The notes: a model not told the origin generated them from the sequence alone. A stretch of 64,000 bases of DNA from JBGAJN01 sp044224905 (GCA_044224905.1 JBGAJN010000001.1:2190575-2254574), one strand, 5' to 3'. Shown: positions 42,710 to 53,150, numbered from the stretch's first letter. Translations and numbers: made by a program.

Positions 42710-44320
42710 TCAGAAAGACTCGAAGATTCGGTAAAAGTGGGCGCCCTTGAACGGAAGATCGGTTTTGGGCGAGCCATTATCCACCCAACGAACGACCCCT
42801 CCGGTCCCTGCAACACCCGGGAAAACCGTGCTTCCATTGGTGAATGAGAACGGAAGTTGATCCACGTATTGAATGTAGTAGGTGTGGCCTTTCAGGGTGT
42901 TGAATTCGAGATAGAACGTTGCCCCGCTCATGCCGTTCGATGTCAGGGGTAGGGGCGTCAGATTCACATACGCGACGGGGTTCAACTGGGTTCCACGGAA
43001 AAGTGCAAAAGCGGCGTTTGACAATGTCGTCGGACTTCCCGGTACATCGAATTCTAACGTGACGACACGGGCTTCTCCGGGCTGTAAGTCGTAGAGCTGC
43101 GCGTAGGGCAGGGCGGGTGTCGTGCCGGTCAGGTCTACGGGGCAATTACTGCCACCACCCGTGACCGCGAAGATGACCGGATCCGCCGCGGGGAAAGCGA
43201 TGTTGGTTCCCTGCGCGTTGGCATATGTAACGAGGTTGGTGACGAGATTGGTGCCAACAACGACGCCGAGATTATTGCTCACGAGAACATTCGATACGGC
43301 CGAGCCAAGTTTTAACGCGAGCACGTCCACCGCCGACATGACGTTCATGCTCGGATTTTTGACCAGCATCTGACTAATGAAGTAGCCCGACACTGGCTGA
43401 AAGGTCGGCTCCGAGGAAATGGGTTCGAGGCACGGCTCGATATTCGCAGAGATCGTCAAGCCGAGCCCGTTCACATTGGTCGCAACGACGGGGGCGGCAT
43501 TGGTTGCGAACTGGAGCGCGGCGTCGAAAACCGCCGGGCTGTTCCCAGCGAGGTCGAACTGAAAGGTGCCCAACGTTTGAAGACCCGGAGCGAGTGTGCC
43601 GCTACTGAGCTTGAAACTGATTCCCGCGGCGCTGCTGATGAATACGTTGGTCACGAGCGGGCCGTTGGCATTGGTCGGGTTCGCCGAGAAGTTGGTCAAC
43701 GTAACGAGGGTCAGGTTTGTTGTGATCGTCACGTTGGCGTTGGTAGTGGAGAACATCGTGTTCGTGAACGCATTGGTGAATAGCAACGTGAACGATACGA
43801 AATTTTCGCGACCGGTTCCGCGCAGCGTGATGGGGACGAAAACATTGGTGGTGCCGGAGTTGGTAGACGCGGTGATCAGTCCGGTTCCCAAGCGGCGCGG
43901 GACGGGATTTACCAGCAACAGGTTTGCGTTGGAGCTGACGACGTTGGTGGCGGTGTTGGCGATAACGACCGAGTAGCTGGCCGATACGGCGAGATTCGAG
44001 ACCACCAAGGTGGAAGTGATCTGCGCGCCGTTGGTTTGGGTGACCACGTTGGCTCCCGTGAGATTGAACCCGTTGACACGCCATTGAAAATTCGTCAGGG
44101 CGAGCGGTGGAGTATTCGTATCGGTGGCAACGACCGTGAAGGCGATGTCTTCGCCGGAGCCAGCGATGGCATTGGTGGGTTGTAGCAGAATGCTGGGCGG
44201 CGCGTTGGTGGTTCCAACGAAGGCCGACGCCGGGCCGGCAGTCAGCAATACAAGTAAACACGAACAGGCAGCCAACGAGAATAGCCGGCGCGCAACGAAC
44301 GAAAAAACATGCATGATCAT
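42710..44320 (-). CDS. Secreted Ig-like / cohesin-like protein
   Basis: The 536-residue protein has a signal peptide (RRLFSLAACSCLLVLLTAGP, cleavage near ASAF). An immunoglobulin-like domain follows (about 40-135: PPSILLQPTNAIAGSGEDIA, FQWRVNGFNLTGANVVTQT). Further beta-rich segments, threonine- and asparagine-rich, resemble cohesin-like modules (about 150-300: RGTGRENFVSFTLLFTN). The C-terminal domain has LKGHTYYIQYVDQLPFSFTN and HFYRIFESF, the shared secreted-protein ending. No active site was recognised. It probably acts on the cell surface or in an exported particle. Confidence 0.7.
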   Translation of the reverse strand: MIMHVFSFVARRLFSLAACSCLLVLLTAGPASAFVGTTNAPPSILLQPTNAIAGSGEDIAFTVVATDTNTPPLALTNFQWRVNGFNLTGANVVTQTNGAQITSTLVVSNLAVSASYSVVIANTATNVVSSNANLLLVNPVPRRLGTGLITASTNSGTTNVFVPITLRGTGRENFVSFTLLFTNAFTNTMFSTTNANVTITTNLTLVTLTNFSANPTNANGPLVTNVFISSAAGISFKLSSGTLAPGLQTLGTFQFDLAGNSPAVFDAALQFATNAAPVVATNVNGLGLTISANIEPCLEPISSEPTFQPVSGYFISQMLVKNPSMNVMSAVDVLALKLGSAVSNVLVSNNLGVVVGTNLVTNLVTYANAQGTNIAFPAADPVIFAVTGGGSNCPVDLTGTTPALPYAQLYDLQPGEARVVTLEFDVPGSPTTLSNAAFALFRGTQLNPVAYVNLTPLPLTSNGMSGATFYLEFNTLKGHTYYIQYVDQLPFSFTNGSTVFPGVAGTGGVVRWVDNGSPKTDLPFKGAHFYRIFESF

Positions 44321-44435
44321 TACCTACTAACAGGGCCTTGTGAAAACCGGGCGGGAGTGGCCGGCTTCAAGTGACGGGCGAATTTGATCGACCTGCCCAA
44401 ACCAAGTCAAGTGGTTAGCTTGGGAGTTCATTTCG

Positions 44436-44528
44436 TTTGCGGCCGGAGTGCGGCTGCGTCTGGTGCCGAATCCGGCCGCAAAGAAATGAGGGAAACTGCC
44501 CCTTCCCGCCGCATTCGATTCGCGGCGG
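44436..44528. repeat. Two hairpins downstream of ompH
   Basis: TTTGCGGCCGGA (44436-44447) pairs perfectly with TCCGGCCGCAAA (44471-44482) around a 23-nt loop. CCGCCGC (44506-44512) pairs with GCGGCGG (44522-44528). Both lie just past the ompH stop on the minus strand. They could terminate the dnaB-bamA-ompH transcript, but neither has a clear T-tract. Confidence 0.45.
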
Positions 44529-44537
44529 AGTGAAATA

Positions 44538-45173
44538 TTACTTCTTCTTTTTGTCGTCGGTGCCCGCCGGAGTCGCAGCGCCAGGGGTCGGGGTGGCGGG
44601 GGCGTTGGTGTTCAATTGAGTGACGATGTCGTCCGTGATGTCATTTTCGCCACCGGTGAAAAGGACGATGGGAGTCGCGTTGACGCTTTCCGCGGCCGTA
44701 TCTACAACCAGAGTGTATCCGGCCGCCTTGGCCTTGCTGTTGATGATCTCGCGGATTTCTTTGAGAATGTTGTCGCGCATGCGGCGTTGCTGCTCGGCGA
44801 GGGTCGTGCGGGATTGACGATCGAATTGCTGGACGCTTTGTTCGATTTCTTTGATTTCGAGAAGCTTGCTTTCCGAGCTCTTCTTGCGTTTGTCGCGTTC
44901 TGCCGGCGCGACCGCTTGATCGTTGGCGCTGTCGAGGAGCTTCTTGTAGTCTTCGTTGGCTTTCGTGTAATCGTCGATCATGCCTTTGCGGGCCTTGTCG
45001 AGGTCGGCAGCACGTTCCTTGAGGGAGGTATCCGCCTGTTTGGTCTTCCAATAGCTGTCAAACGCCTTCTTGAGATCAATCGTTGCGATCTTCGTTTCCG
45101 CCATCAACGGACCAGCGGAGCACAGGAGCACGGCGAGGATGAGGTTCAGGTTGAATTTCGATTTTAGTTTCAT
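44538..45173 (-). CDS. OmpH/Skp periplasmic chaperone
   Basis: Skp-type chaperones hold unfolded outer-membrane proteins on their way to the BAM complex. The 211-residue protein has a signal peptide (NLILAVLLCSAGPLMA, about 9-24) and the family start ETKIATIDLKKAFDSYWKTK. Two long helical arms rich in Lys, Glu and Arg follow (about 45-160), forming a coiled coil. A C-terminal segment has YTLVVDTAAESVN and VLFTGGENDITDDIV. The tail PATPTPGAATPAGTDDKKKK is low-complexity. It starts 12 bp after bamA, the classic bamA-skp order. Confidence 0.88.
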   Translation of the reverse strand: MKLKSKFNLNLILAVLLCSAGPLMAETKIATIDLKKAFDSYWKTKQADTSLKERAADLDKARKGMIDDYTKANEDYKKLLDSANDQAVAPAERDKRKKSSESKLLEIKEIEQSVQQFDRQSRTTLAEQQRRMRDNILKEIREIINSKAKAAGYTLVVDTAAESVNATPIVLFTGGENDITDDIVTQLNTNAPATPTPGAATPAGTDDKKKK

Positions 45174-45185
45174 GATGTTTGCTGA

Positions 45186-47576
45186 TTAAAAGTCACGGGT
45201 GTAACCGACGCCGAATTGGAACTTCCCGCCGGGGCCGGTATCGGAATCACGAGTGATCGGAATACCATAGTCGAGGCGCAGCGGTCCAATCGGAAGATTC
45301 AAACGAATACCAAAGCCAAAGTTGTCATTGTAAATGCCGGTTTTGTAGTCTCGCTGGGTGAAGCCGTGAGGTTGCAACACCAGCAACGACCCGCTCTGCG
45401 GTTTGAAACTGAACGGATCCTGATAAACCATGCCGATGTCATAGAACACGGCGAACCGCAAACGTTCAATAATCGGCACGCTATACTCTACAGACCCGAA
45501 CCAATACGTATCGCCGCCGAGCGGTTCCTGTTGAATCGGATCCTTGGGCCCGACTTTCCGGTAGTCAAATCCGCGCAGCGAATACAGGCCGCCGAGGTAA
45601 TTCCGGTCAAATAGCGGCACATTGGTCGAACTCCCGAAGTTCTGCACGACGCCAATGCGACCGACCATTTCCAGAACATGGCCCGGAGCCAGACCTTTGA
45701 AGTACCATCCGGACTTGAGTTCCAAACGATAGAAATTCACGTCGCCTCCGAACGGGCCGCCCGCGATTTCGCCGAGCAACTCGGTGCGTTGGCCGCGGTC
45801 GGGGAGAAGCGCACTGTTTCGGGTGTCGTAGGAGATCGAGGCACCGACTTTTGAGACGAGCTTGGTGCCCACCTCTCCCAGAATGACATTGGGGGTGCCC
45901 GGCTGCGGATCGAGGATGCCGACTTGTTCGATGGTGTAGCTGATGCCGCCGATGAACTGGTTGTCGCCAAAAAGATCGCGAGTCAGGCCGAGGCGCGTGC
46001 CGATGCGGCGTTCGGTGTAGTAGGAGCTCTGGAAATTCAGTTCGCGGTAGTAGAGATCGTTTTGGAAAGCGAGACGGCGATCCAAGAAGAACGGTTCGAT
46101 GAAGGTCGTCTGGTAGTCCTTCCGTTGCGTTCCGAGCTGGACGCGAAGGCGAAACTTTTGGCCACCACCGGTAAAGTAGGGAGGATTGAACAGATCGAAG
46201 TTACCTTGATTGACTTCAACGAAGCCAACGAGGTTGTCAACGGAACTGAATCCTGCGCCGATCGTAAAGTTACCCGTGCTCTTTTCGTCTACGCCGATGA
46301 CGAGGTTTTTGCGGTTCGGCACATCGGTCGGTTCGGGTTGGGCATCGACCTTCTCGAAATAGTTCAAACCGGCAAGGCGGTTGGTGCTGACCTTCACGCG
46401 GACCATGTCGAACACTTCGCCGGGAGCGATCGCCAGTTCGCGACGGATCACTTTGTCCTTCGTCTTGTTGTTGCCTTTGATTTCGATCTTCTCGATGAAC
46501 GACTGCTGCTTCTCATCGATGTTGAAGACCAGATCCATCGTCCCACGTTCGGTGTTTGCGATCTTCGTGACGCCGATGCGCGCATCGATATAGCCGCGGG
46601 CGCCGTAAGCGTCTTGTGCCGCTTCGAAGTTGCGAGCTTGCGCCCTCGGGCTGAAGATTTTGGAGACTCCAACGGGAAGTTTCTTCCGCAATTCATCCGC
46701 CGTGAAAATCGTGTTCCCTTTGAATTCGATCGAGCCAATCTTGTACTGCACGCCTTCGGAAATGATGAAACGGATGACGAGTCGAGTTGGTGTCAGGTAG
46801 TCGAACTTGACCTCCTTCAGTTCGAAATCGATGTAGCCTTCGCCGCGATAGAAGTCCGCGATGCGTTCCTTGTCTTCTTCGAACTCTTCGTCCTTCAATT
46901 TGCCGGTGCCGGTGATCCAAGAGAACATCCACCAACGGCGCGTCTTGATCTCTTTGCGCAGTTTCTTTTGCGGAAACGCCTTGGCTCCGACGAACTCGAC
47001 ATCGACGACGCGAATCTTCGGGCTCTCTTTAATCTCAAAAGTCGCCGTGCCGCGTCCGGCTTTTTCGTCGATGCTGACTGCGTATTTGACTTCGGTCCGC
47101 TGGTAGCCGGACTTCTGATAAAGCTTTTTGATTTCCTCGGCGTCAGTGAACAGTTTGCGTTCGTTCAACGGCTGGCCGGTCTTGGAGCTGACTTTCTTCA
47201 AAAGTTTGTCACGCGAGAACTTTGTGCTGCCTTCGAAGCGAATTTCCGTGAGCGTCGGCTTGCCCTGGAGGAAGAACGTGAGGACCACGCCCTTGTCGAT
47301 GGTTTCTTCGCCGACGCGGATATTATGGAAAAAGCCGGTCGCATAAAGATTGCGAACGTCGTCATCTGCGTTGGAGCGGAGATAGGGATCGCCGACCTTT
47401 AAACGGATGTTGGCCTTGATCAGTTCCTCGCTTGCTGCCGGCGGGCCGGTGTGAACGATTTCAATCTTCGAGATGGTGGGCGGCGTGGGTTGTGCGTGGG
47501 CGCGAGCGGGCGCAAACGCCCAGAGGAACGCCAGCAACAGGCAGACGCGGAAAACGCGGACAGTCAGCAAATTCAT
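45186..47576 (-). CDS. bamA: Outer membrane assembly factor BamA
   Basis: BamA inserts beta-barrel proteins into the outer membrane. The 796-residue protein has a signal peptide (FRVCLLLAFLWAFAPARAHA). Five POTRA-like domains cover about residues 30-420 (for example SKIEIVHTGPP, LTEIRFEGSTKFSRDKLLKK, IGSIEFKGNTIFTADELRK, FIEKIEIKGNNKTKDKVIRR). A C-terminal 16-strand barrel includes the L6 signature GGLYSLRGFDYRKVGP and ends in an aromatic residue (GVGYTRDF), as expected for an outer-membrane barrel. It lies 3 bp after dnaB and 12 bp before ompH, an unusual functional mix that is probably one operon. Confidence 0.93.
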   Translation of the reverse strand: MNLLTVRVFRVCLLLAFLWAFAPARAHAQPTPPTISKIEIVHTGPPAASEELIKANIRLKVGDPYLRSNADDDVRNLYATGFFHNIRVGEETIDKGVVLTFFLQGKPTLTEIRFEGSTKFSRDKLLKKVSSKTGQPLNERKLFTDAEEIKKLYQKSGYQRTEVKYAVSIDEKAGRGTATFEIKESPKIRVVDVEFVGAKAFPQKKLRKEIKTRRWWMFSWITGTGKLKDEEFEEDKERIADFYRGEGYIDFELKEVKFDYLTPTRLVIRFIISEGVQYKIGSIEFKGNTIFTADELRKKLPVGVSKIFSPRAQARNFEAAQDAYGARGYIDARIGVTKIANTERGTMDLVFNIDEKQQSFIEKIEIKGNNKTKDKVIRRELAIAPGEVFDMVRVKVSTNRLAGLNYFEKVDAQPEPTDVPNRKNLVIGVDEKSTGNFTIGAGFSSVDNLVGFVEVNQGNFDLFNPPYFTGGGQKFRLRVQLGTQRKDYQTTFIEPFFLDRRLAFQNDLYYRELNFQSSYYTERRIGTRLGLTRDLFGDNQFIGGISYTIEQVGILDPQPGTPNVILGEVGTKLVSKVGASISYDTRNSALLPDRGQRTELLGEIAGGPFGGDVNFYRLELKSGWYFKGLAPGHVLEMVGRIGVVQNFGSSTNVPLFDRNYLGGLYSLRGFDYRKVGPKDPIQQEPLGGDTYWFGSVEYSVPIIERLRFAVFYDIGMVYQDPFSFKPQSGSLLVLQPHGFTQRDYKTGIYNDNFGFGIRLNLPIGPLRLDYGIPITRDSDTGPGGKFQFGVGYTRDF

Positions 47577-47579
47577 TCG

Positions 47580-49055
47580 TTAAATATCCGTGGGCACATC
47601 TTCTGCGCTGACTTTGGCCGCGCTTTCAAATCGTGTAATGCTTTTCAAAAAGGTCAAATTCACGTCGCCCGTTGGGCCGTTACGTTGTTTGGCGATCAGC
47701 AGGTTCACTGGCACCGCTTCCGATTCCGCCCCGCCACCGTCATCGTCTTCTTCTTTCTTTTCAGTCTTATACAGCAGCGCCACCAGATCGGCGTCCTGTT
47801 CGATGGAGCCGGATTCGCGCAGGTCGGACATGCGCGGCTTCGCGCCCGGTTCCCGCTTGTCGAGTTCCCGGTTCAACTGGCTCAGCACGATCACCGGCAC
47901 TTCCAGTTCCTTCGCCAACGCTTTGATTCCGTTGGATATGTCCGCGATTTCCTGCTGGCGGTTTTCGGCTCGGCGCGCAGTAGAATGGAGCAGTTGGAGG
48001 TAGTCAATGACGAAAAGCTTCACGCCGTGCTGCTGATGCATGCGGCGGGCTTTGGCGCGCAGCTGCAAAATGGACAAACCGGACGAATCGTCGATGAACA
48101 GGGGCGACGCGGCGAGCCGGCCGGCGGAATTGGTAATCTTCGGAAAATCGCGCTCAGCCAGGAAGCCTTCGCGAATCTGCCGTAGGTTCACGCGGGAATT
48201 CGAGCACAGCAAACGCAGCACGAGTGAATCGGCGGACATTTCCAGACTGAACACGCCCACGGGTTGCTTCTGCTCCAGACAAACGTGCTCGGCGATGTTC
48301 ATCGCCAGCGAGGTCTTGCCCATCGAAGGACGCGCGGCGATGACGATCATTTCCCCCGGGTGCAGGCCTGTCGTCATGCGGTCGAGATCCGGGAAACCGG
48401 TAGCGATGCCGGTGATGCCGCCCTTGTTCGCGTGGAAATTTTCGATCTGCCCGATCGCCTTGTGAACGAGATCACGCATCGTGACGGACTTCGCGCGGCT
48501 CGCTTCTTTTTCTTCGCTGATGCGGAGAATCTTCGTTTCGATCTCGTCGACGAGTTGATCGACTTCACCTTCCTGCTCGTACGATTGCGCGACGATCTCG
48601 GTGCAGGTGCCGATCATCTTGCGGAGAATGTATTTGTTCCAGACGATCTCAAGGTAGTGACCAAAGTGCGCGGAGGAGGGGACCGCGTCCGGCAATGACG
48701 CGATGTAGGACATGCCGCCGACGACTTCGAGCTGGTTCTTGTCCTTGAGCTGTTGCGAGAGCGTCAGGGTGTCGATCGGATCCTTGCGCTCGTACATTTC
48801 GACGAGCTGCTCGAAAATGGTCTGGTGACGCAGATCGTAAAAGTACGCGTTGCCGACGCGGAGTTTGCCGACGCATTCCGTCATGCACAAATCCGGCGCG
48901 AGCAACATCGAGCCGAGCACCCCGCGCTCCGCTTCCACGGAATGCGGTGGCTCGCGGTCCAACTTGGCCGCGGTCAAGGCGCTGTCCTTTTTCCGGCGGT
49001 TCTTTTTGAAGTCCACCGAGCCGCTGCCGCCTGAAGATTCAATCGCGTCGATCAT
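47580..49055 (-). CDS. dnaB: Replicative DNA helicase DnaB
   Basis: DnaB is the hexameric 5'-3' helicase at the replication fork. The 491-residue protein has a short variable N-terminus and the N-terminal domain (PPHSVEAERGVLGSMLLAPD, VEMYERKDPIDTLTLSQQLK, about 35-140). The RecA-like C-terminal domain has Walker A ARPSMGKTSLAMNIA, GVFSLEMSADSLVLRLLCS, Walker B LFVIDYLQLLHS and the SQLNRELDKREPGAKPRMSD loop with the arginine finger region. The region LRESGSIEQDADLVALLYK is diagnostic. The gene lies 124 bp past the rplI terminator, so it may have its own promoter. Confidence 0.94.
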   Translation of the reverse strand: MIDAIESSGGSGSVDFKKNRRKKDSALTAAKLDREPPHSVEAERGVLGSMLLAPDLCMTECVGKLRVGNAYFYDLRHQTIFEQLVEMYERKDPIDTLTLSQQLKDKNQLEVVGGMSYIASLPDAVPSSAHFGHYLEIVWNKYILRKMIGTCTEIVAQSYEQEGEVDQLVDEIETKILRISEEKEASRAKSVTMRDLVHKAIGQIENFHANKGGITGIATGFPDLDRMTTGLHPGEMIVIAARPSMGKTSLAMNIAEHVCLEQKQPVGVFSLEMSADSLVLRLLCSNSRVNLRQIREGFLAERDFPKITNSAGRLAASPLFIDDSSGLSILQLRAKARRMHQQHGVKLFVIDYLQLLHSTARRAENRQQEIADISNGIKALAKELEVPVIVLSQLNRELDKREPGAKPRMSDLRESGSIEQDADLVALLYKTEKKEEDDDGGGAESEAVPVNLLIAKQRNGPTGDVNLTFLKSITRFESAAKVSAEDVPTDI

Positions 49056-49181
49056 GTTGCTAGAAACTCAAATCAAGTGGACCACTGCGAGTCCAACTTG
49101 TTGAATAATTGCTCACGCATTATTCACCGCCAGAGTCGTCCGGTGTTAGGGGAATTGGAATCAAAAACGGAAACGATATCT

Positions 49182-49217
49182 GAAAAACAAAAAGGGCGAA
49201 CCCGGAGGTTCGCCCTT
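49182..49217 (-). terminator. Intrinsic terminator after rplI
   Basis: A perfect 11-bp stem (arms 49192-49202 and 49207-49217, loop 49203-49206) is followed on the minus strand by a T-rich run (TTTTTGTTTTTCA). It ends the upstream ribosomal/ssb transcript before dnaB. Confidence 0.9.
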
Positions 49218-49237
49218 GGGAAATCTGCTTCAGGCGA

Positions 49238-49813
49238 TCAGGCCTTCGCCGCGCGTACCGGACGAGGCTTGCGGTCGCCACGGTCGGCGCCCTTGTCGCC
49301 CTTCGCGTCGGTCTTCTTCGCGTCGACGACGGGAGCTTCTTCCACCTTCGGCAGGGGAGTGGAGCTTTCCACGACAACCTTCAGCGTGGTCTTCACCTCG
49401 GGGTGCAGGTGGAGTTCGATTTCGTGGTCGCCCAAGGTGCGGATCGGCTTCTCGATGTGAATCTTCTTCTTGTCGAGGGCGATCTCGTACTGGCGCTTGA
49501 GTTCGTCGGCGATGTGGCCGCTGGTGACGGAGCCGAACATCTTGCCGTCGTCGCCGGTCTTGACGAGCACCTTGAGGGTGAACTTCGAGACAGCCTTGGA
49601 GAGCTCGGTCATCGTGGTGAGCTCATGCGCTTCGCGCTCGGCGCGGCGCTGGCGCAGCACTTCGAGGCGGCGCTTGTTGGCGCCCGTGACGGGAATCGCC
49701 AAGCCTTGCGGCAAAAGATAATTGCGGGCGTAGCCGGCGGCGACCTTGACCTGATCGGACTCGGCGCCCAAACCAACGACGTTGTGAGTGAGGATGACTT
49801 CTGTTTTGGCCAT
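49238..49813 (-). CDS. rplI: Ribosomal protein bL9
   Basis: bL9 binds 23S rRNA and extends from the large subunit, helping frame maintenance. The N-terminal domain is clear (VILTHNVVGLGAESDQVKVA, GYARNYLLPQGLA), followed by the central helix (RRLEVLRQRRAEREAHEL) and the C-terminal domain (MFGSVTSGHIADELKRQYEI to DHEIELHLHPEVKTTLKV). At 191 residues it carries about 40 extra C-terminal residues, Lys/Asp/Arg-rich (KKTDAKGDKGADRGDRKPRP), compared with the usual ~150. It follows rpsF and ssb as in the classical rpsF-ssb-rplI order. Confidence 0.94.
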   Translation of the reverse strand: MAKTEVILTHNVVGLGAESDQVKVAAGYARNYLLPQGLAIPVTGANKRRLEVLRQRRAEREAHELTTMTELSKAVSKFTLKVLVKTGDDGKMFGSVTSGHIADELKRQYEIALDKKKIHIEKPIRTLGDHEIELHLHPEVKTTLKVVVESSTPLPKVEEAPVVDAKKTDAKGDKGADRGDRKPRPVRAAKA

Positions 49814-49865
49814 AAAAAATCGAGTTAAAATTACGCGGTGAAAATATCAGCAGGGGATCGTGCGA

Positions 49866-50330
49866 TCAGAACGGCACGTCGTCGTCATGTTCAGCGGCCG
49901 GCGCGTCGGCATCGGCTGCAGCAGGCGCGCTGGGCGCGGCGGCTGCGGGACGGGGGCGCGGGGCGCTCGGTGCAGCACCGCCTTCGCCGCGGTTTCCGGA
50001 ATCCAGAAATTGGAATCCTTCGCACACGACGCGGAGCTTGCTGCGCTTCTGCCCGGTTTGCTTGTCGTCCCAGGTATCGAGCTTGAGGCGGCCTTCAATG
50101 AGAAGGGGACGGCCCTTCTTCATGTATTGCGCGATGACTTCCGCAGTGCGGCCATAGGCGGCAACATCAACAAAGGTCGTCTCTTCCTGTTGTTCGCCGG
50201 ATTCGGATTTCCAACTCCGATTAATGGCAAGGCCGATTTCCGTGACGGCGGTTCCCTTGGGCGTATAACGCAGCTCGGGATCGCGGGTCAGGTTCCCGGC
50301 GAGGATGACTTTGTTGAAGTTTGCGGCCAT
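49866..50330 (-). CDS. ssb: Single-stranded DNA-binding protein
   Basis: SSB protects single-stranded DNA and recruits replication proteins through its tail. The 154-residue protein has the OB fold (FNKVILAGNLTRDPELRYTP, FVDVAAYGRTAEVIAQYMKK, LLIEGRLKLDTWDDKQTG, LRVVCEGFQFL; about 1-110). A low-complexity alanine/proline linker follows, and the tail ends DDDVPF, the conserved interaction tip. It lies between rpsF (17-bp gap) and rplI (52-bp gap). Confidence 0.94.
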   Translation of the reverse strand: MAANFNKVILAGNLTRDPELRYTPKGTAVTEIGLAINRSWKSESGEQQEETTFVDVAAYGRTAEVIAQYMKKGRPLLIEGRLKLDTWDDKQTGQKRSKLRVVCEGFQFLDSGNRGEGGAAPSAPRPRPAAAAPSAPAAADADAPAAEHDDDVPF

Positions 50331-50347
50331 ACCGTCAATCGCGTGAA

Positions 50348-50659
50348 TTACTTCGCGGCGGCTTCTTGCGGCTGGGGCGCGGCGGTGAAGAGGACGCGGT
50401 AAACGTCGTCGTTCAGCGAGAACTTGCTGTGCAAGGTCGCCACGGCAGTCGGGCTGCCTTCGAAAATGATGTTCACGTAGAACCCCGAGCTGTGCTTCTT
50501 GTCGACGACGCGCGCAAATGGGCGTTTGTCGAGCTTTTGCACGGTTTCCACTTTACCGCCGGTGGCGGCGATTTCTGCGGTGAGCTTGTCGATGATGTCT
50601 TTGATGCCATCTTCTTTGCCCGCCGTATTCAATATGAACAAGCCTTCGTATCGTTTCAC
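50348..50659 (-). CDS. rpsF: Ribosomal protein bS6
   Basis: bS6 binds the central domain of 16S rRNA with bS18. The 103-residue protein shows MKRYEGLFILNTAGKEDGIK, VQKLDKRPFARVVDKKHSSG and YVNIIFEGSPTAVATLHSKF, the complete ferredoxin-like family pattern. It starts with GTG and overlaps the pth stop by 4 bp (GTGA), a coupling arrangement. No rpsR gene follows; ssb and rplI do. Confidence 0.93.
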   Translation of the reverse strand: MKRYEGLFILNTAGKEDGIKDIIDKLTAEIAATGGKVETVQKLDKRPFARVVDKKHSSGFYVNIIFEGSPTAVATLHSKFSLNDDVYRVLFTAAPQPQEAAAK

Positions 50660-51255
50660 TTTATGTCCTTCGGGCCTTCTACGGCCCCGTTAAACCGGTT
50701 CATTGCCTTCTGGATTCCGTCGTTGACCCAGCAGTCGATCTGGCTCACCGCGCGATCCAAAACTTTTTCCATCAGTTCCCACTCGGCGGCGTTAAACGCT
50801 CCGAGCACGTAATCTTTTATCTGCCGCGCGCCGTCGCGTCGGCCAATCCCGATCCGCAACCGCGGATATTCGGGCGTTCCCAGATGTTGCTCGATCGATT
50901 CGAGCCCGTGATGTCCGCCGGGGCTTCCCCGCTCACGGAGGCGAATTCCGCCCAAGGGCAAATCCGCGTCATCCACCACGATCAACACCCGCGCTGGAGG
51001 CACTTTGAAATACTGCGCCAGCGGCCCGACCGCTTCACCACTTGCGTTCATGTAGGTCTGCGGTTCGACCAACACGAGCTTCCGGCCATCCTGTTCGCTT
51101 CGCGCCACGCGCGCATCGAACTTTTTCTCGAACGACCAGGTCGCCCGACAACGCGAGGCCAATCTTTCCACGGCGAGGAACCCGGCGTTGTGACGGGTTC
51201 GCGCATAGTCCGCCCCGGGATTGCCCAAACCCACGATGAGATAAATGCTCTCCAT
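50656..51255 (-). CDS. pth: Peptidyl-tRNA hydrolase
   Basis: Pth frees tRNA from peptidyl-tRNA that drops off ribosomes. The 199-residue protein has YLIVGLGNPGADYARTRHNA with Asn12 and the catalytic His22, LVEPQTYMNASGEAV, VLIVVDDADLPLGGIRLRER (catalytic Asp) and GSPGGHHGLESIEQHLGTPE with RLRIGIGR. All active-site residues are present. It lies 48 bp after rplY and overlaps rpsF by 4 bp, the rplY-pth-rpsF order seen in many bacteria. Confidence 0.94.
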   Translation of the reverse strand: MESIYLIVGLGNPGADYARTRHNAGFLAVERLASRCRATWSFEKKFDARVARSEQDGRKLVLVEPQTYMNASGEAVGPLAQYFKVPPARVLIVVDDADLPLGGIRLRERGSPGGHHGLESIEQHLGTPEYPRLRIGIGRRDGARQIKDYVLGAFNAAEWELMEKVLDRAVSQIDCWVNDGIQKAMNRFNGAVEGPKDIK

Positions 51256-51303
51256 GGTCGGGCCGTATCCCGCGCCAACCTTCCGGCTGGCACGCGGAGA
51301 AAA

Positions 51304-52041
51304 TTACTTCTTCTTTTCGGCGGGTTTCTTTTCCGCGCCTTTGTCGCCGGCGGCAGCCTTTTCGTCCTTCTTCGCACCAGCGGCAGGAGCGGCGCCTTCT
51401 TCGCCTTCTTTCTTCTCCTTGATCATTTCGACTTCGCCGGCAGGGGCGGCAGCCGCGGCTGCTTCTTCCTGGGCTTCGGTCACCGGGGCGGCAACAGCGA
51501 GAACCACGAGTTCTTTATGGCCGAGAATTTCCACGCCCGCAGCGGGCTTGATGTCGCCGATGTGGACGGCTTTACCGATTTCCAATCCCGAAACATCCAC
51601 GTGGATGACTTCCGGCAGATCCTTCGGCAATGCGCGGACGCGCAGCTTGAAGAGCACGTGCTCGAGCACGCCGCCGTTTTTCACGCCGATCGCTTCGCCG
51701 GTCGGTTCGACAGGCACCGAGATCGTGACTTTTTCGTCGGGCGCGACTTCGTGGAGATCAATATGCAGCATCTTCGCGCTGAGCGGGTGATGCTGGATTT
51801 CCTGCACGAGCGCGAGGCGCTTCGGGCGGGCATCGCCTTCCACCGCGAGGTCAACGAGAACGTTCTCGGACGCGGAGTGGTGGAGGACGTTTTGGAGTTC
51901 AATGAGTTGAACTTCGAGATTCTGGGGCTTGGTCGTGCCGCCGTACACGGTGGCAGGAACGCGGCCGGAGGCGCGAAGTTTCTTGGAACCGCCACGGCGT
52001 GACAACGTCCGCGGGAATGCTTTCAACGCTACTGATTTCAT
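51304..52041 (-). CDS. rplY: Ribosomal protein bL25 / general stress protein Ctc
   Basis: bL25 binds 5S rRNA; the long Ctc form has an added beta domain. The 245-residue protein shows the 5S-binding part (SRRGGSKKLRASGRVPATVY, VQLIELQNVLHHSASENVLV, about 15-100) and the C-terminal beta domain (VEPTGEAIGVKNGGVLEHVL and LEIGKAVHIGDI, to about 195). The last 50 residues are an extended charged tail (KEKKEGEEGAAPAAGAKKDE...), which explains the greater length than the usual 185-220. It is adjacent to prs (34-bp gap) and pth. Confidence 0.9.
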   Translation of the reverse strand: MKSVALKAFPRTLSRRGGSKKLRASGRVPATVYGGTTKPQNLEVQLIELQNVLHHSASENVLVDLAVEGDARPKRLALVQEIQHHPLSAKMLHIDLHEVAPDEKVTISVPVEPTGEAIGVKNGGVLEHVLFKLRVRALPKDLPEVIHVDVSGLEIGKAVHIGDIKPAAGVEILGHKELVVLAVAAPVTEAQEEAAAAAAPAGEVEMIKEKKEGEEGAAPAAGAKKDEKAAAGDKGAEKKPAEKKK

Positions 52042-52075
52042 GTTGCTTAACTTTCTATTCTATACTGGCGCCCGC

Positions 52076-53020
<945 letters not shown>

Positions 53021-53150
53021 AACAACGTAACGATGGTATTTTACCGGGACAAAAAATCCACCCGGCGCGGGTGGACGTTCGCCCCAAAAGCGAGCGCGCA
53101 ATGTAACAACCGAGTCCGCGCGTGCAAGCGGAATCTTGTGCGCGAGTGCT

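Noticed and set aside
45924..47402. 492-codon open frame antisense to bamA
   Set aside because: The opposite strand encodes a full BamA with POTRA and barrel signatures; this frame has shadow-type composition.
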